In this document: positions 8,444 to 21,500 of the stretch, piece after piece
How positions within the stretch are numbered: position 1 is the stretch's first letter
Layout of the letters: each line of letters begins with the position of its first letter
Assembly: GCA_020881915.1 (NCBI GenBank)
Contig: JAJFPB010000002.1
Span: forward strand, 2,170,001 to 2,234,000
Length of the DNA: 64,000 nucleotides
Direction: 5' to 3'
DNA from: Paramyrothecium sp. XJ0827
Taxonomy: Eukaryota > Ascomycota > Sordariomycetes > Hypocreales > Stachybotryaceae
The notes under the pieces: generated by a model
Databases searched by the model: none
What the model was told of the DNA's origin: nothing
Seen by the model: only the letters and a program-made list of their open reading frames with translations
Translations under genes and position numbers: made by a program

Positions 8444-11400
8444 GGTAGCGGCTGCTCGGGTTCTGTTCTTCTTTTCCTGCAGAAGACTGTTGTTCGGGTG
8501 GGAGGAGAGGCGGCTGGCCGGCGAGGGAGGGAGGGGACGAGGATGATATGAAGTAGTGCAGTGTCGTGTCTGTAAGCCAGCAACGCAAAGCGACCTCGGT
8601 TCGCCTCGTACGGATCGGGGACGATAAGCACTAGGGATTATGAAATCGAGGAAATGCGAAAAGTAACAGCAGCCGCTGCGACGGGGAAGGAAAGCCCCCG
8701 GCGGCTATATAGGACCATAACGAGGACGCTGCTTCGGGAATCGTCCAAAGTCCGCCTGCGCGCACACACCCGCCTGCAGAGAGACTCTTACACACCCACA
8801 GCAGGAACAAACCAACTGAGCAGCACACGGAAACTAATGATCCAATAGTAAGCACAGAGGCGGAGGAAACGGAGCCAGGGCTCACTGGACAAGCGCCCCT
8901 TGTGACGCATGCAGTGTGATGAAAGTCCCAAACGAGCCGGTAGGCGCGAAAGCCGACGTGAGGGATTGGGCAGCCAGGCCCAGGGAGGCGGCAGGGGAGG
9001 GGCCGCCGGCGAGCAAAGAAAAGAAACAATGGCTGCTGGTTGGGTCTATTCCTGGAGATGCCCGACAGGGGTGTCCGGGGGGCATGCAAGGATTCGAAAG
9101 GGCACAAGCGCCCAGCTAAGGAGTCCGACCCCTGCCGCTTTCTCGACACTTTCTTTACTCACGCCAATCGCAGCAGGGCTGGGGCAGACCCGGGAGGGGA
9201 GACCAAGAGCGTCTGCGAGAGAACAATGCAAAAATCGGGGCAGAGGGCGGGCAGAGAGCCAGAGATGAACGTCGGCTAACAGAAGAGAAACCCAGATGCC
9301 CGCGCCTAACACCCAAGACCATGCATGGCGTGAGCTGTCACTTTGTTGTCCCCCCACGGCCGCTTTCAAACAGCCAAATAGCGCTGACGCTACCGTCTCG
9401 TCATGGAGGTTGCCATCCATCTCTTGTCACATCCTCTGAACGTTCGTCGACTTTCTCACCCCAGGCAAATCCACCCTTCTGTCTCTCCGTCTTGTGCTTT
9501 CGGAGCATCCCAAGGATGGCATGTATCGTCATGTGGAAGCAGACCGCCACTCCCCATACGCTCCGGAAGGAAGAGGCGCTCAAATCCATCACCCCCCCCC
9601 CCCGTTAAGCTCCGAATCCTTGGTGACGAGCTTGCACTAAGTCATTCTTTCCCCGTTCCTCAGCTATTGGACATCCTACCGCTGACATGCTAGTCAAAAC
9701 GGCAAGGTTGAGCTTCGGTCATGATCGTGTCCGAAAGGGACCAGCTCCGCAATGGCCACGCGAGTTCCTGCTCGGCCAGGTTAGATTGTCATGGCCTTCG
9801 ACAACCCAACGCTTACCAGCTTTGACCAGCTCGACTATTCTTGCCGCTCTCCTTGGATACACTAGGCAAGGGGACAATGTCGACTATCCGTTCAGCGTCC
9901 CATTTCCCTACTTTGGATGATTATCCATGACTCGCTTGGCAACAAGCAACCCCGACAAGTAAAAACCCCTAAGCGCAAATAGACCAACAGGACGCTCCAA
10001 TATTTTCATTCTCATTGTGTCCCTACGCAGGGCACCTGGCGTATTCTTGCGGCCATTCTAAAGTCACCGGTCATCACCCGGGGGTGGCTGGTCGCTGGTC
10101 GCTGGTGACCGTCACCAACGAGCCACGAGCCGCTACCAGTGTTGCAAGTGGCAAGGGGAGAACATCGCCCGTGCTTTTGGCGACAACTCTGGTTGTTTCG
10201 CGGCAATCTGCACGTTTGCCGGCTGCAGCAATAGTCTCAGATCGACCAGCGAAAATCGAGCCAACCATGACTGACGCCGCAGGGCCAGAGTCACCCCAGG
10301 ATCGTGGCGGCCCCGGGCCCATAAGTTGCCGGGATCATGAGAATCCTACGGGGAGCTTTGCCTTTGCACGAGATCCCCCGTCGTGCTATATGGGTTCGCT
10401 CCTCGATTTGTCCCGACCCCTGCTTTCTTTTTATGCTTCTTCTCGTCTCCTTTACCATTTTGGGGGTTTGACATTCATCTCGATACTGCCCTTGATTGCG
10501 ACAGAACGAAACCCCGTCGTCAACTCTATTGAGAACTGTCGCTACCCCGGCTTAGCCTCGCAACGAAATGATGCTACCCGGGGCAGGCGTGCCATAGTCC
10601 AGGTAGCCATCGCCGTGGTACTCAGTCGCTGTGCCTTTCTTGTCAATATGTCCAGGCTCCACCATGTTCGGACTCCGTGCTCGCACAGCATCCGTGCCTC
10701 AGTTGTTTCAAGCCAGGTTGTGTATCAGGCAAAGCCCTGACCACCGTTTCCGCTTTTTATACATCATGTTCCATTTCTGTTCTTCGGTGCCTTCGGTGGG
10801 TTTGGCCAGGTCTTGTCCGTCTGGGTGCCCATCCCGCGCCGTACAGCTCCGTCATCTCGGTTCGGGCAGGCCAGTAAGTTTGAGTTCGCACTCAGACCAA
10901 GTGAGGACCCCCGTCACAGATCATCTGGGGCCAACGGCGTTTCCAGAGATAGAAACTTGCCACTGCTCGCAACTTGGGGCGAAGCAGCTGATCGTGGAGC
11001 CCTGCACGCGATGGATTGCTTAATTAAGACTCTCGTTGCCCACGCGGCGCTGTTGGCCCGGCAATTGCGCGCCGTATGTGCTTGATGCCGAGAAATCCCA
11101 GGTGCCATGAATAGATGCGGTTTACATCATCGACCCCAGAATTCGGAACCAACCCACCATGAGCTGTCAGCGCATGCGCAATGCTCTGCTTAAAATATTT
11201 GAGATTCAACGCCTGACTCGGCCGCACGGCCACAACGGAGGACCTGGCGTTAGAACACGTATCGCGGCACATGGTCCTGCCTCATGGCTTAGATGTTACG
11301 AGTGGACACTTGTGTCAGATTCGTGGCGCAGGCTCCTTCGTGGTAAAGGGGGTGGAGGCAAAGCATCTTTGCCTCAAAAAATACATGATTTCAACAAAAT

Positions 11401-11786
11401 ACCAGCCTTTAGGATTTGCGTGGAGGAAGAAAACGAGAACAATTCTGGTTTAGGATATACGAGAAGATGAATGCTGTACCACAAGGATCTGCGTCTGGAA
11501 TCCTAAGCCCAGTAAACTAAGTAAGATGTAAGATGGCTGCTTGATGGGCCATCACGTGAAAACGTAAGCATGCGGCCGTAACGCCTGCCCTACCCTGGAC
11601 CACCGTCTTCACTTCAATCGACGTCCAAGTTCACGTTCATCCGCCGTGTTTCCGTACATGTGCAGCGATCAGCATTTGATCCCAGTTCTTGGTAAACGAG
11701 CAAATCATATCTCGTCATGAGGTAGTCCCCATGTCATCGACTCAGAAGCTCACCGCACATGCTCGTGTTTGTTCCGTCTCATTAGG
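8444..11786. other. 3.3 kb intergenic region between divergent genes
   Basis: GC-rich, non-repetitive spacer. The longest frame (10015-10740, 241 codons) has no recognisable domain and lacks the codon bias of its neighbours, so I do not call it. There is a run of 12 C at 9592-9603, a CACGTG at 11553-11558, and purine-rich stretches near 8960-9030. It should contain promoters for the genes on both sides; nothing else is evident. Confidence 0.6.
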
Positions 11787-13563
11787 ATGGAGGTGAATGC
11801 GAGGAAACCGCCCAAGACCAATAAAACTCGGATCATCCTACAATTCGTATGTTGCACCTTGGCACTGTAAACTTGGCGATTAAAAATCCTTATACCTCTA
11901 CAGGACTATGACTGTTTCTATGCCCAAGTCGTCGAGAGCAAAAATCCGCCCCTCAAATCGAAACCGTTGGGCATCAGGCAAAAGAACATCCTCGCAACAT
12001 GCAACTACAATGCCCGGAAGCTCGGCGTGCGGAAGCTCATGCTTGCCACGGAAGCCAAGAGGCTCTGCCCAGAGCTTGTTCTTGTTGATGGCGAGGACTT
12101 AACCCCTTTTCGTGATACGAGCAAGATTCTTTTCAACTTTCTTCGGTCTCATTCATGGAATCACAAGGTTGAGCGACTGGGATTCGATGAAGTATTCATG
12201 GGTGAGTGCGCCTTTTCATGCGAGTAGGGCGCATTATTGACTAGAGACCGCAGATGTTACCGACATGGTGGAGTACAACTTGATGTGTCTAAACAGAGGC
12301 TCGTTGGCAGACTCCTTCTTTTATTTATCAAAGGACAACCCCCTGCTTGGGTTCCCATGCAACTTGACGACCGTGGCAGGCTGCACGGAAGGACGCGACA
12401 CGAATGCCGTCGACAAGGATGATCCGTCATATATTCGCTTGGTCCTGGGCTCTCACCTCGGTAACTATTTACGGACCCGGATTGAGGAAGAATTTGGTTA
12501 CACATCTACATGTGGCATCTCCACGAACAAACTACTGAGCAAGCTTGTGGGCGCCAGAAACAAGCCGCGAAATCAGACCACATTAGTCGCACTCTGTGAC
12601 GAGGACGCAATCACGTTCATCGATGGCCACGCTCTTCGTGCTATCCCGGGGATAGGTTCGAGGTATACGGATCTCATCGAGTCACATATCTCTTCAAAAC
12701 TTGAGCACGTCAACGCCGAAGTAACCGAATCTCTAGTGACCGCAGGACAAGTTCGACTTAGCCCATCACTGTCCCCTGGCCTGATAGAGACTCTCCTCGG
12801 TGGCACCGGTGCAGAAAGAGGAGTGGGTGCACGGATATGGGGCCTATTACACGGCGTAGACCATGCGGAGGTCAAGGAGGTGGCCGACTTCCCAACCCAA
12901 ATTAGTATCGAGGATACTTATAAAGGGCTCGAAAACTTGCGGCAAATAACGGAAGAACTCCATAAGCTCTCTTTCTCGCTTGTACGTAGAATGAGAGTAG
13001 AACTTCTTGTTGAAGACGAAGAGGAAGGACGGAAGGATGAGAAGAAATGGATCGCAAAGCCAAAGACATTGCGTCTCTCTCTTCGGTCATGGCCCCAATC
13101 AGGACAATACCCACCTCGCGACTTTAGTCGCACATCGCGGTCAGGGCCGCTGCCAAATTTTGTTTTCGAGATCGATGTGGACGTCGAACGGATTGCCGAG
13201 CGTCTTGTGGCAGAAGCACTCCTACCACTTCTGCGCCGCTTTCAGCACGAGAAAGGCCATCGCTGGAATCTCCAACTCATTAACATTTGCGTAGCGAACA
13301 TGAACGCTGGTGCTGAGAGAGACATCTCAACAATGTTTAAGAAGCAAGACGAGGTTTTGAAGCCTTGGCGGGTCACCAGTTCTGATGATGGCCAGCAGCA
13401 GGAGGTGGAGGATGTCTCCGACGAAGATAACATGGAGGCTATCGTGGCATGGGAGTCATCAGGAGAGATTGCGTGTTCTCTGTGTGGTCACTCCATTCCA
13501 TCCTTTGCTGTAGCCGCTCACAAAAGGTTTCACGAGCTAGACGGGCCACAGAGCGTGGAGTGA
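11787..13563 (+). CDS. Y-family translesion DNA polymerase, iota-like, with C-terminal UBZ finger
   Basis: Three exons, 11787-11846, 11904-12201 and 12254-13563, give 555 residues. The palm begins at the first junction with IILQFDYDCFYAQVVESKNP, the Y-family metal-binding DxDxFY signature. KPLGIRQKNILATCNYNARKLGV and LVLVDGEDLTPFRD follow and match DNA polymerase iota better than eta or kappa. The second acidic centre is in ERLGFDEVFMDVTD, spanning intron 2. A helix-hairpin-helix (ALRAIPGIGSRY) and the little-finger domain follow. The end carries CSLCGHSIPSFAVAAHKRFH, a C-x2-C-x11-H-x3-H finger of the UBZ type that recruits the polymerase to ubiquitinated PCNA. UBZ is usual for pol eta, while animal pol iota has UBM motifs, so this is a mixed architecture. 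It presumably inserts nucleotides opposite damaged bases in the nucleus. Confidence 0.88.
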
Positions 13564-15815
13564 GGGGGAAGAGCACAACTTCGGTTCAACAGAACACCAA
13601 AAGCTTTTTACCAACGAGCTTGGAGTCTAGCCATGCCCGGCTTGATGCATGAGACCATAGCCAATAACGACGTGACTACCCAGCACTGTTCCCCCGAGGA
13701 TGAAACTGGAAGAGAAATGCGGTGCAAGGCCGCTTGCCTTGGGTTTCTGGTGTAACCGACGACAGTAAAGGAAGTAGAATGCGTCGGCAGAAGTGACACA
13801 AAGAAAAAAGGAGGAGGTTTCTAGCTCCCGGCCCTCCCCCGACATTTTCTCCAGTGTTCTGGAGACCATCAATTGCTCTTATAGGCTCCATATAAAGCTT
13901 GAATTAATCAACCCCACAAGCCTATACGCATATGCCCGTTTTAGACGAGGGGATGCAAGCCATCAATGTGCAAAAGAGAGTGACGGGCGCCACAGCCATG
14001 AAAGGACGTTTCAGAAAGCCTCTAGAAGAAAGGTCTTCCCCAGTGTACCAACACCTCTTGCCGCTACCGTTATCGACCTCCTGTACACAGATTCTGGAAC
14101 TCTACCTATTGTTAGGCTCAGTCTTTCTCACCTAAAGACGCCAGCGCAAATCGATATTGCTGCAGCTTCTGTGTCTGGCCGGGAATAGAGGCCCTGGAGT
14201 CTTCTCCTTTAAGTCCCACTGGGCTCTAGTTGCCTGAACACAGCTTCGAAGTTGGCCAGTCCCAGGAGTAAACAATTTAGTAGCACTAATTTGAGACTGA
14301 TGATTCATGCTTCGCTGCATTACTACAGAAATCTGCGGACGCCGGTTGGGCGATTGTCGAGGTGCTGGCAATCACGGCATGAGAAGTCAGAGCGGACCTC
14401 AAGTGACATGGAACCGTTGGGCGGGCCGTAACATGATACAGGTGCATAGGTAACCTCGGCGTACCGCCCAAATGTCGCAGTATGAAGCATGTCTTCTCAC
14501 CGTAATGGCTGACGGCGACGCTGAAAAGATGCAGAAGATGATTTTTCATTGTGTCCCACAGGGTTATATTAGGTCTTTGGCACCAAGTTCAAAGGAGGAC
14601 GTGATGTACTCTGCATTGGATGAGTCTGATGGAGCTCACGTTGGCCAGGTTTCTTTGGGTTCATTCTCGACCGGGTAGGAACATACGGGTTCCGACACGA
14701 CGCATGGCTCTGCAAGGGCCTTCATTGCCGAACGTCGGCATTCTAGTACACGTAAATGCGTGCAATATCGTCTTGAACAACGAACCGGACCAAGCGTGTT
14801 GATGCCTATGTTGTGAGCGATATGGAAGCCATATTCCATGCCAGAGCAAGTGGCTTGAACCTCAGAGAGTTTCCTTCCATACATAGTTGTGCGTCAAGTC
14901 AGAAGTCGGGCCACGGCCAAGTCAGACCAACGCCTATCCTTATAACGGCGTGGGAGAAGAGCCGACGTGGCGCGGGAGAAGCCGGTGCGGACGGAGTTGC
15001 AGGCATCTCCAAGGGTGAGTTCAAAGGTGAGTGTGAAGGTGAGAGCAAAGAGAGTGAGGTTGAGAGTGAAGCAAAGGTGAGGTTGAAGGTGACGAGGGCG
15101 CTGCTGCCACTCCTGTGCAACTGCCAACACTCGAAGCAACTCGCAGTCGCTTGTACTTTTCCTCGCCTTTCGTCCCTGGTGTCGCTGCCATTCTCCTCTC
15201 TTGTTTCTTCTCCTTTCTTCCACCTCCACCTCCTCCATCGTTCTTTTCGTTCTGTTCCGCCCCATCCCATCCTCGCTGGCGAGCGGATATGGTGCCGTGA
15301 GACAACTCTTTCCACAGCCACCACTTGCCAACCTCATCGCTTCCAGCGGCTACCCCCACAAGACGCGACGAGAGGAAGCATATTGGGCATCTCACTGGCC
15401 TGTAAGGCATGGTCGCTTCCCTGTTCCCTATTCAGTCTTCTACTTCACCTCTTCCTCATCCACTTCTTCCTACCCTTCTGCAATCATACTGCCTTCATCG
15501 TCTTGGCCCAGATCATTATTCGTACCTTCCATCTTGCAGCTCCTCGCCTCGAGCATCCGCTTTCTTCCCAGCCTTCTGCCCGTCCTCAACGGCTTCTAGT
15601 CCTGCAAAGCCCCTTGCTTCGTCGTGTACTCGCCTGTTCTCTACCCAACGATATATGCCTGGAAGCAGAAACTCCTCTCCTTCGATACCCGCTGGTTCCA
15701 GACACTTCTCGCTTAGATCCTTGACTCCCCAATACGTGGTATCGCTCTCCTTGGATTTCCCAGAAGAACCCTTACAACCGCAACAGACACGACCGTCACC
15801 CTTGAGTAGCACATC
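13564..15815. other. 2.25 kb intergenic region upstream of the DUF726 gene
   Basis: Contains imperfect GGTGAG/AGTGAG-type repeats at about 15010-15095 and a strong pyrimidine tract at about 15160-15280, typical of fungal promoters and 5' leaders. A 303-codon frame at 14813-15724 crosses both and is dominated by low-complexity Ser/Leu/Pro, so it is not called. Confidence 0.6.
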
Positions 15816-17894
15816 ATGGCCCGTGGCGGTCGCAGTGGGAACCAGCAAGGCGTACGGCGTCCAGTTGACTTGACAGGCGTCATCTCCTTGGCCGAGAAGA
15901 ATGATCTCATCACTCTCGTCAACGCCATCACCGAGAAAATGCACAACGATATTAGCACTATCTTCGATTCTCCTCCCGTCACCCCCCTCAAAGGCGCGCA
16001 TGGACACCATCACTGGCTGTCTCTTCCCCTGCTACACCGCCACGATAAGAAGTCACAAGCGGCCAACAACAACAATGCCGGAGATGGCTCCAGGGCCTAC
16101 AATATAGCTCATCATGTCATCGAGAAAGAGGAGACTGAAGCCATGACACCCCAACTTCGCGAACTCAAGAAGGAGGCACTTGGATTCTACAGCAAATGGC
16201 AAACGATCGCTCTCCAGCGGGTTGGAGATCTGAGTGTGACGGAACAGAGCACCGGTGATACACAAGTCCGTGGCCGTGGCCGTGGTGGTCGAGGCGTTCC
16301 ACGTGGCCGAGGTGCAGGCGGACGGGGTAACCGCTCTTGTCGAGGAGCCTTGACTCTGGCAACAGGTAGGTGGTCATTCGTGACGCCCTATGATTGCTGC
16401 AGAAGCGATGAGCTTGAGACTGCTCAGGCATACCCATAGATCTTGGGGCTGATGAAACGTAGGCCCTCCACGAGTACCAACGGTTCATGTCGATCGACGA
16501 TTGGCAGCGAGATACACCCCAATTCCGAATCCGCTATGGAAGCTTGACACCGAGAAGCGCAAGTTGCTGCTCCACATTGTGTTCCTTCTCTTGCTTTCGC
16601 TGTCTGAGTACACCGCGAATACTCGTCTCCTTCTCCTCAACCTCGCTTCATCTCTCAACTTGCCCTTGGACGTAGTGCAGACGGAAGAAATACGCTTGGC
16701 CCGTGGATTTGCCCAAGTGGCTTTGGATGCCTTGTCTGAGGACGGGGACGACCAGAAGGTTGAAGAAATCAAACCACTTAAAAAATGGAAGTTGGGCCTG
16801 GGAAGCTTGACTGGCCCCAAAACTAGCGGAACCCTAGCTCCTCCTTTGGTTGCTGCTGGCATCGGAACTGCTCATGGTGGCCTGGGTTTGCCATGTTCTA
16901 CAGCGGCCGCCTTGTTGGGAGCAATGGCTGAGCATGGCCAACTGGTTGGCGGCCTATTTGGAATGATTGGCGCGAAATCAACAATCAAGGCCATGGAATC
17001 GTTTTCGAAGGAAATTCAGGACTTTGCTTTCTTGCGACTTCATGATGAGCTGCGCTCCGAGTACCGCGATGTTAGACAGATTGTGGCCCAGGACCGAAGA
17101 CTGCGGATAGTGATTGCTATGAGCGGCTGGCTTAACGATAAAGACGACGGAGTGGTGCCATGGCGCTGTCTTGGCTCACAGGCCGAAGCCTTCGCGGTAC
17201 GCTGGGAGGAAGCAGTCCTCATGAACCTTGGATCCTCGCTCGAAACTGTGATCAAGAGTACCGCTTGGAGCAGCGCCAAGGACGAGATCAACTCGCGAAC
17301 AAGTATGTAAACTATGTCACTTCAACCCGTTGAGAAAGCTAATCGTCACGATCAGTTTTCAGGAGTTTGATGGAATCGGAATGGCCGGTTCCTCTACTGA
17401 AGATCAGCAAGATCATTGACAACCCTTGGAGCATGGGCATGGTGCGTGCCGAAAAGGCTGGTGCGGTCCTCGCCGACGCAATAATGCGAAACAAGTTCCA
17501 GGGGGATCGACCGGTTTCCTTGATCGGATATAGTCTCGCCTCCCGCGCCATTTACGCGTGCTTGATGGTTCTGGCAGAGCGTCGACAATTTGGCATAGTT
17601 GACTCCGTCGTGATGATGGGAACGCCAGCACCATCGGAGAGCAGGGTCTGGCTGACACTGAAGAGTGTCGTCTCTGGCCGACTGGTAAATGTCTACTCCG
17701 AGCAGGACTTCATGTTGGGTTTCCTCTATCGTACATCAAACATACAATTTGGGGTGGCCGGCTTGCAGGAAGTCCAGGGTGCCACAGGTGTTGAGAATCA
17801 TTGTGTGACCCATATGCCCCGGGCACACTTGGGCTACCAGTCCATGCTAGGACAAATTCTAAGAGATATTGGATGGGAAGACGTCCGAACTTGA
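15816..17894 (+). CDS. DUF726 (Mil1/TMCO4-type) alpha/beta-hydrolase-fold protein
   Basis: Three exons, 15816-16365, 16463-17302 and 17356-17894, joined in phase 1, give 642 residues. The N-terminal part is partly disordered, with an RG-rich stretch (RGRGRGGRGVPRGRGAGGRG) just before intron 1. Exon 2 has a hydrophobic segment, HIVFLLLLSLSEYTANTRL, and a glycine-rich membrane-like stretch near LVGGLFGMIGAKS, the typical DUF726 core. Exon 3 holds the nucleophile elbow LIGYSLASRAI (G-Y-S-L) followed by VMMGTPAP, and a late His in GVENHCVTH. These fit a Ser-Asp-His hydrolase fold as in yeast Mil1 and human TMCO4. The substrate is unknown; Mil1 works at membranes. The RG patch is not a standard family element and could reflect an alternative intron 1 donor, for example GGGGTAAC at 16324. 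Confidence 0.82.
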
Positions 17895-18587
17895 GAGCTC
17901 GGGGAAGGAATACTGGCTGACAGATTGTTGGAATGGAATGGATTAGTTTACCAGGATCAGACCCACGAGCATTTGCTAATCAGCCTTTGTTTATGAAAAC
18001 CTTGTAACTAATTCGCATAGGCTAGGTAGCCGGCATTTAACTAGAGAATGCAATAGCCACCAAGGCACAGGACCCAACCTTGGCTTGGCTTGAAAATGTC
18101 ACCACCCTCAACTGCCTTACCTTGACTGTCTTCACACTAGGCAGTCCCTCTGCTTCGCCAAACCTGCACCCCTCTCATACTCATGGCCTCTCCACGAGCT
18201 GTGATTCACCACAGGCGTACGGATACCAGGCGAATGCGTGTGTGAGCTAATTGTTTTTGGTAACTTCCTTCACATTTCATCATCGCATCGTGGGGATGTG
18301 TCTAAATCCCATCTGGCTATCTGTCTACTATCCCGGTGTCTCCTACCAGTCCCGATTCATGCTCCTGCTACGTAAATTACACATTTCATATTGTACAGGT
18401 TGTCGACTTTTGTCTTCCTCCACTTCTGCCACAATGCCTCGGCTTCTCCGGGGTAACGCAACAGCTGTCCTCGTTCATCCTACTCCTGCAGCAAAATGAC
18501 ACCACTCGTGTGACAAGATTTCCACCCGCTGGCTATCACCCAAATGGTTGTTTTATTATTGGATTTAATTCCGCACGTATGCCGCCA
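17895..18587. other. Intergenic spacer between convergent genes
   Basis: 3' regions of the DUF726 gene and the DENN gene. Short frames only; I see nothing else. Confidence 0.65.
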
Positions 18588-21500
18588 TTAAGCAGGTGGT
18601 GTAGTGCCCAGCATGTTTGGGACTTGTTTCCGTACTAACCCCCTAGTTCCGCGCTGCTCGGCACGGGGGATGCCTTGAATGGCACGCGGTTCCCGCATGA
18701 GCGCCGGCTCAAGCCGGGATGGCGTTCGTGATACAACGGAGCGGTACTCGCCAGGGAAGTTGCCCTTTGGCAATGGTACCGATGCCGTGCGCCAGATATG
18801 GTCTGACGTATCATTAAGATAACCCTGGACCTTCGCTCCTCGTAACGGAGGGGCGAATGGTGACGTAGTTACAGACGCACCGTGGGACTGTCTGATCGTC
18901 GATAGTCGAGAGAGACCCGCCGTGAGACCGGGTCGTCCACGTGCCTTCTTCGCCATGATAATCTCATCAAATAGGCGAATTGACGGGTCGGATGCCGGCT
19001 TCATCTCGCGGTCATGGATGAATTCATTGAAGCCTGTGAACAACATGTTAGCAAACTCGCCCTTACGTTGCCCGGTTCCTTTCCCACTGTAAATGAGAAC
19101 TTACCTTGGGTTTCCCGCATCATTGTTGCATATTCCTGTTGCTCATGCGGTAAGCTCCTAATAAAACCATCCATGTCGAAGGAGTATAATTGCCCGTTGC
19201 TCTTCTGCTGCTTCGTCGGGCGTCCCAGATACTTGCGGTAAGTATATAACAAACTAGCCTGGCATCGTACAAAAGCGGCCCTCACGCGGTCAACGTGGAA
19301 TGCATCCGGGCAAACAAGTGACACATGACCGAGGCACCTTCCATGGGCCAAGGTCTTGCAAGCCGAGCATTTGTAGATGCCATCGCCTTCGGTCCTCTCA
19401 TTGCAGATTGTGCACGTGGATGTGGTATCTCTGGGGCTCCAATTGAAGCAGTGCCCCTCAACCCACATCATTGTGTCAGTGTTCTGCACAGGATGAATCT
19501 GCATGCTCGGCATGATGGTGGAAGCGGCCAAGGTTGACTGCGCATACGTGGAAGGGGCGTAGCCACCGCCACCAAACGATGATTGAGAATCAATTGAGAT
19601 GGCGGATATGGATAAATTAGGCTGGTGTCCATTCAGGAGCGCTGCCCCGGGGCGTTGAAATGTAGGGTGCTTGTCGAGGCCAAAGGATGAGCTACGCCGA
19701 ACCTTCTCCTCTCCAAAGTGGCCAGAGCGTTTCTCACGGAGTGTTGCCGTCAAAGCAAATCCCGAGTCACTCCGGGATACAGGAGTCGTGGGCAGCGGAG
19801 GGAAAACTGTGGACACTGGGGAGACAGAAGACTGGGGGCTCGTCTTGCTGGACTTGCTTGTGCCGGGTCGGTCTGACTTGGAGTTGTCAACAACTGCGGT
19901 CGCGAATGCATTGAATACCGGGGGATGCATTTCATGTGGAGGGTCGCGTTCTGTAAAATACGACGAACTCTGAGACACCCACTTGGCAAGCGTAGCCGGA
20001 GGAGCAACTGTGGTGAAGAGCGATGCATTCTCGCTAGAAAATGCATCGTAAGGGAATGACTCCATGGCATAAGGAGGCGGGCCGGTAGCCACGCCATATC
20101 GCAGCTTGTGCGGAGCAGCAGCCTGTAAGAGAGATTGCAGCTTACGGCGAGCCTGACGGGGTAACCGTATGGGATGAGCTGTGGCATCAATGGTGTCCTT
20201 GTCCAAATCGACGAGAACATAGTCATCGTCTGGTAGATCTATGCGTTCGTAGCGTCGTTCGACGCCTACGATGTAGGGACAGGGAGCCTCAAGAGCCTGT
20301 AGCAATCGTGCTGGAAGAACTGGGATGAAAATGCTCGCCCACTTAAGGGGATACAGTAAATTGACAAGGGCGTGGCAGGCGAGGTGCAGCATACTAGTGT
20401 GCGAGGACAGGAAGATGATGCGTGACTCGGACATGGCGTATTCGAAGAGTGCCACGATGTTCTCGAGCGAAAGACAACGGAACAAGGCGTAAATGTCGAC
20501 AGTTCTGGAACCCGGAAGCTCGTTGATGGCTTCCTTGCGTGCATAGAGCCGCAACTCTCGCACGCCTAGTTCAACCTGGGTCTTGGAGCTGAGGGGGCTG
20601 AAGGCTTCCGTACACAAATTGACAACATAGCGCTCCAGTGGTTGCCAGCGGCCAACCTTTGGAGACGTCGGCGGGATCCGTAAGACAGCACCGTCAGTCA
20701 TGGGAACGACGATAGCTTTCAACCATTCTTTCCAAAATGACATTGTGGCAACGTCCCTGCCGATCACACCATAGGCTCGAGGGATCCAGAGACCGCTCTC
20801 ACCTGCTGTCAATCCTTCGATTTTGGACGCAGCTCCGTGCCGCAGTGGCCGGAGCATGTCCGTCATTAATGATATCTTTTCTTCCACAGTGCTAATCTGG
20901 TCCTCGAGTCTATCGCGGGCCGGGGAGCCGGAGGGCATAGTTGGTAACTTCGAAAGTAATTGCGACAGGTGCGATCGCTCACCAGCCAAACGCACGCCCA
21001 AGCTTGCGGCCAGCTCGCGTTCCTCATTTGACATGTGACTTTGGCGCCATTCTTCGCATTTCCTCTCAACGGTATCCGCGACATCATTGGTTAGGGCTGT
21101 CCAGATAATGATTGTGATTCCGTACAATTTCGAATTGTCATCCGACGTCATGGTAAAGCCGTGCCAGGTTGACCGAGGACGATCATCGGACGAAACTATC
21201 TGGATGTCGTTGGGGAATGCAAACATGGGCACGTAATCTGGGAACTTCCCTCGCCGAGCCACGTCGTCGAGAGAGTCTTTGGGTGGGTATCGATCAAGGA
21301 GAACGGGTTCAAATCGTCGTTTTAAGGGGTGCATGTTTGGATCGGTATTTAATGGTTCGGGAGGAGGAATAACAGAGTTGTAATTACTTAGTCGCCTCGT
21401 GGTTCGTACAGAAGCTGTGATTGCATATTAGTAAACAGGGAAATATCATCTTGGGGCATCCGGGGCGAGCCAACGAAAGTATGGGAATACAAGGGGTAAA

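Noticed and set aside
10015..10740. 241-codon frame in the 3.3 kb gap
   Set aside because: No motif, no intron logic, mixed composition; likely chance in GC-rich DNA.
14813..15724. 303-codon frame upstream of the DUF726 gene
   Set aside because: Runs through simple repeats and a pyrimidine tract, which generate Ser/Leu/Pro runs; better explained as promoter and 5' leader.
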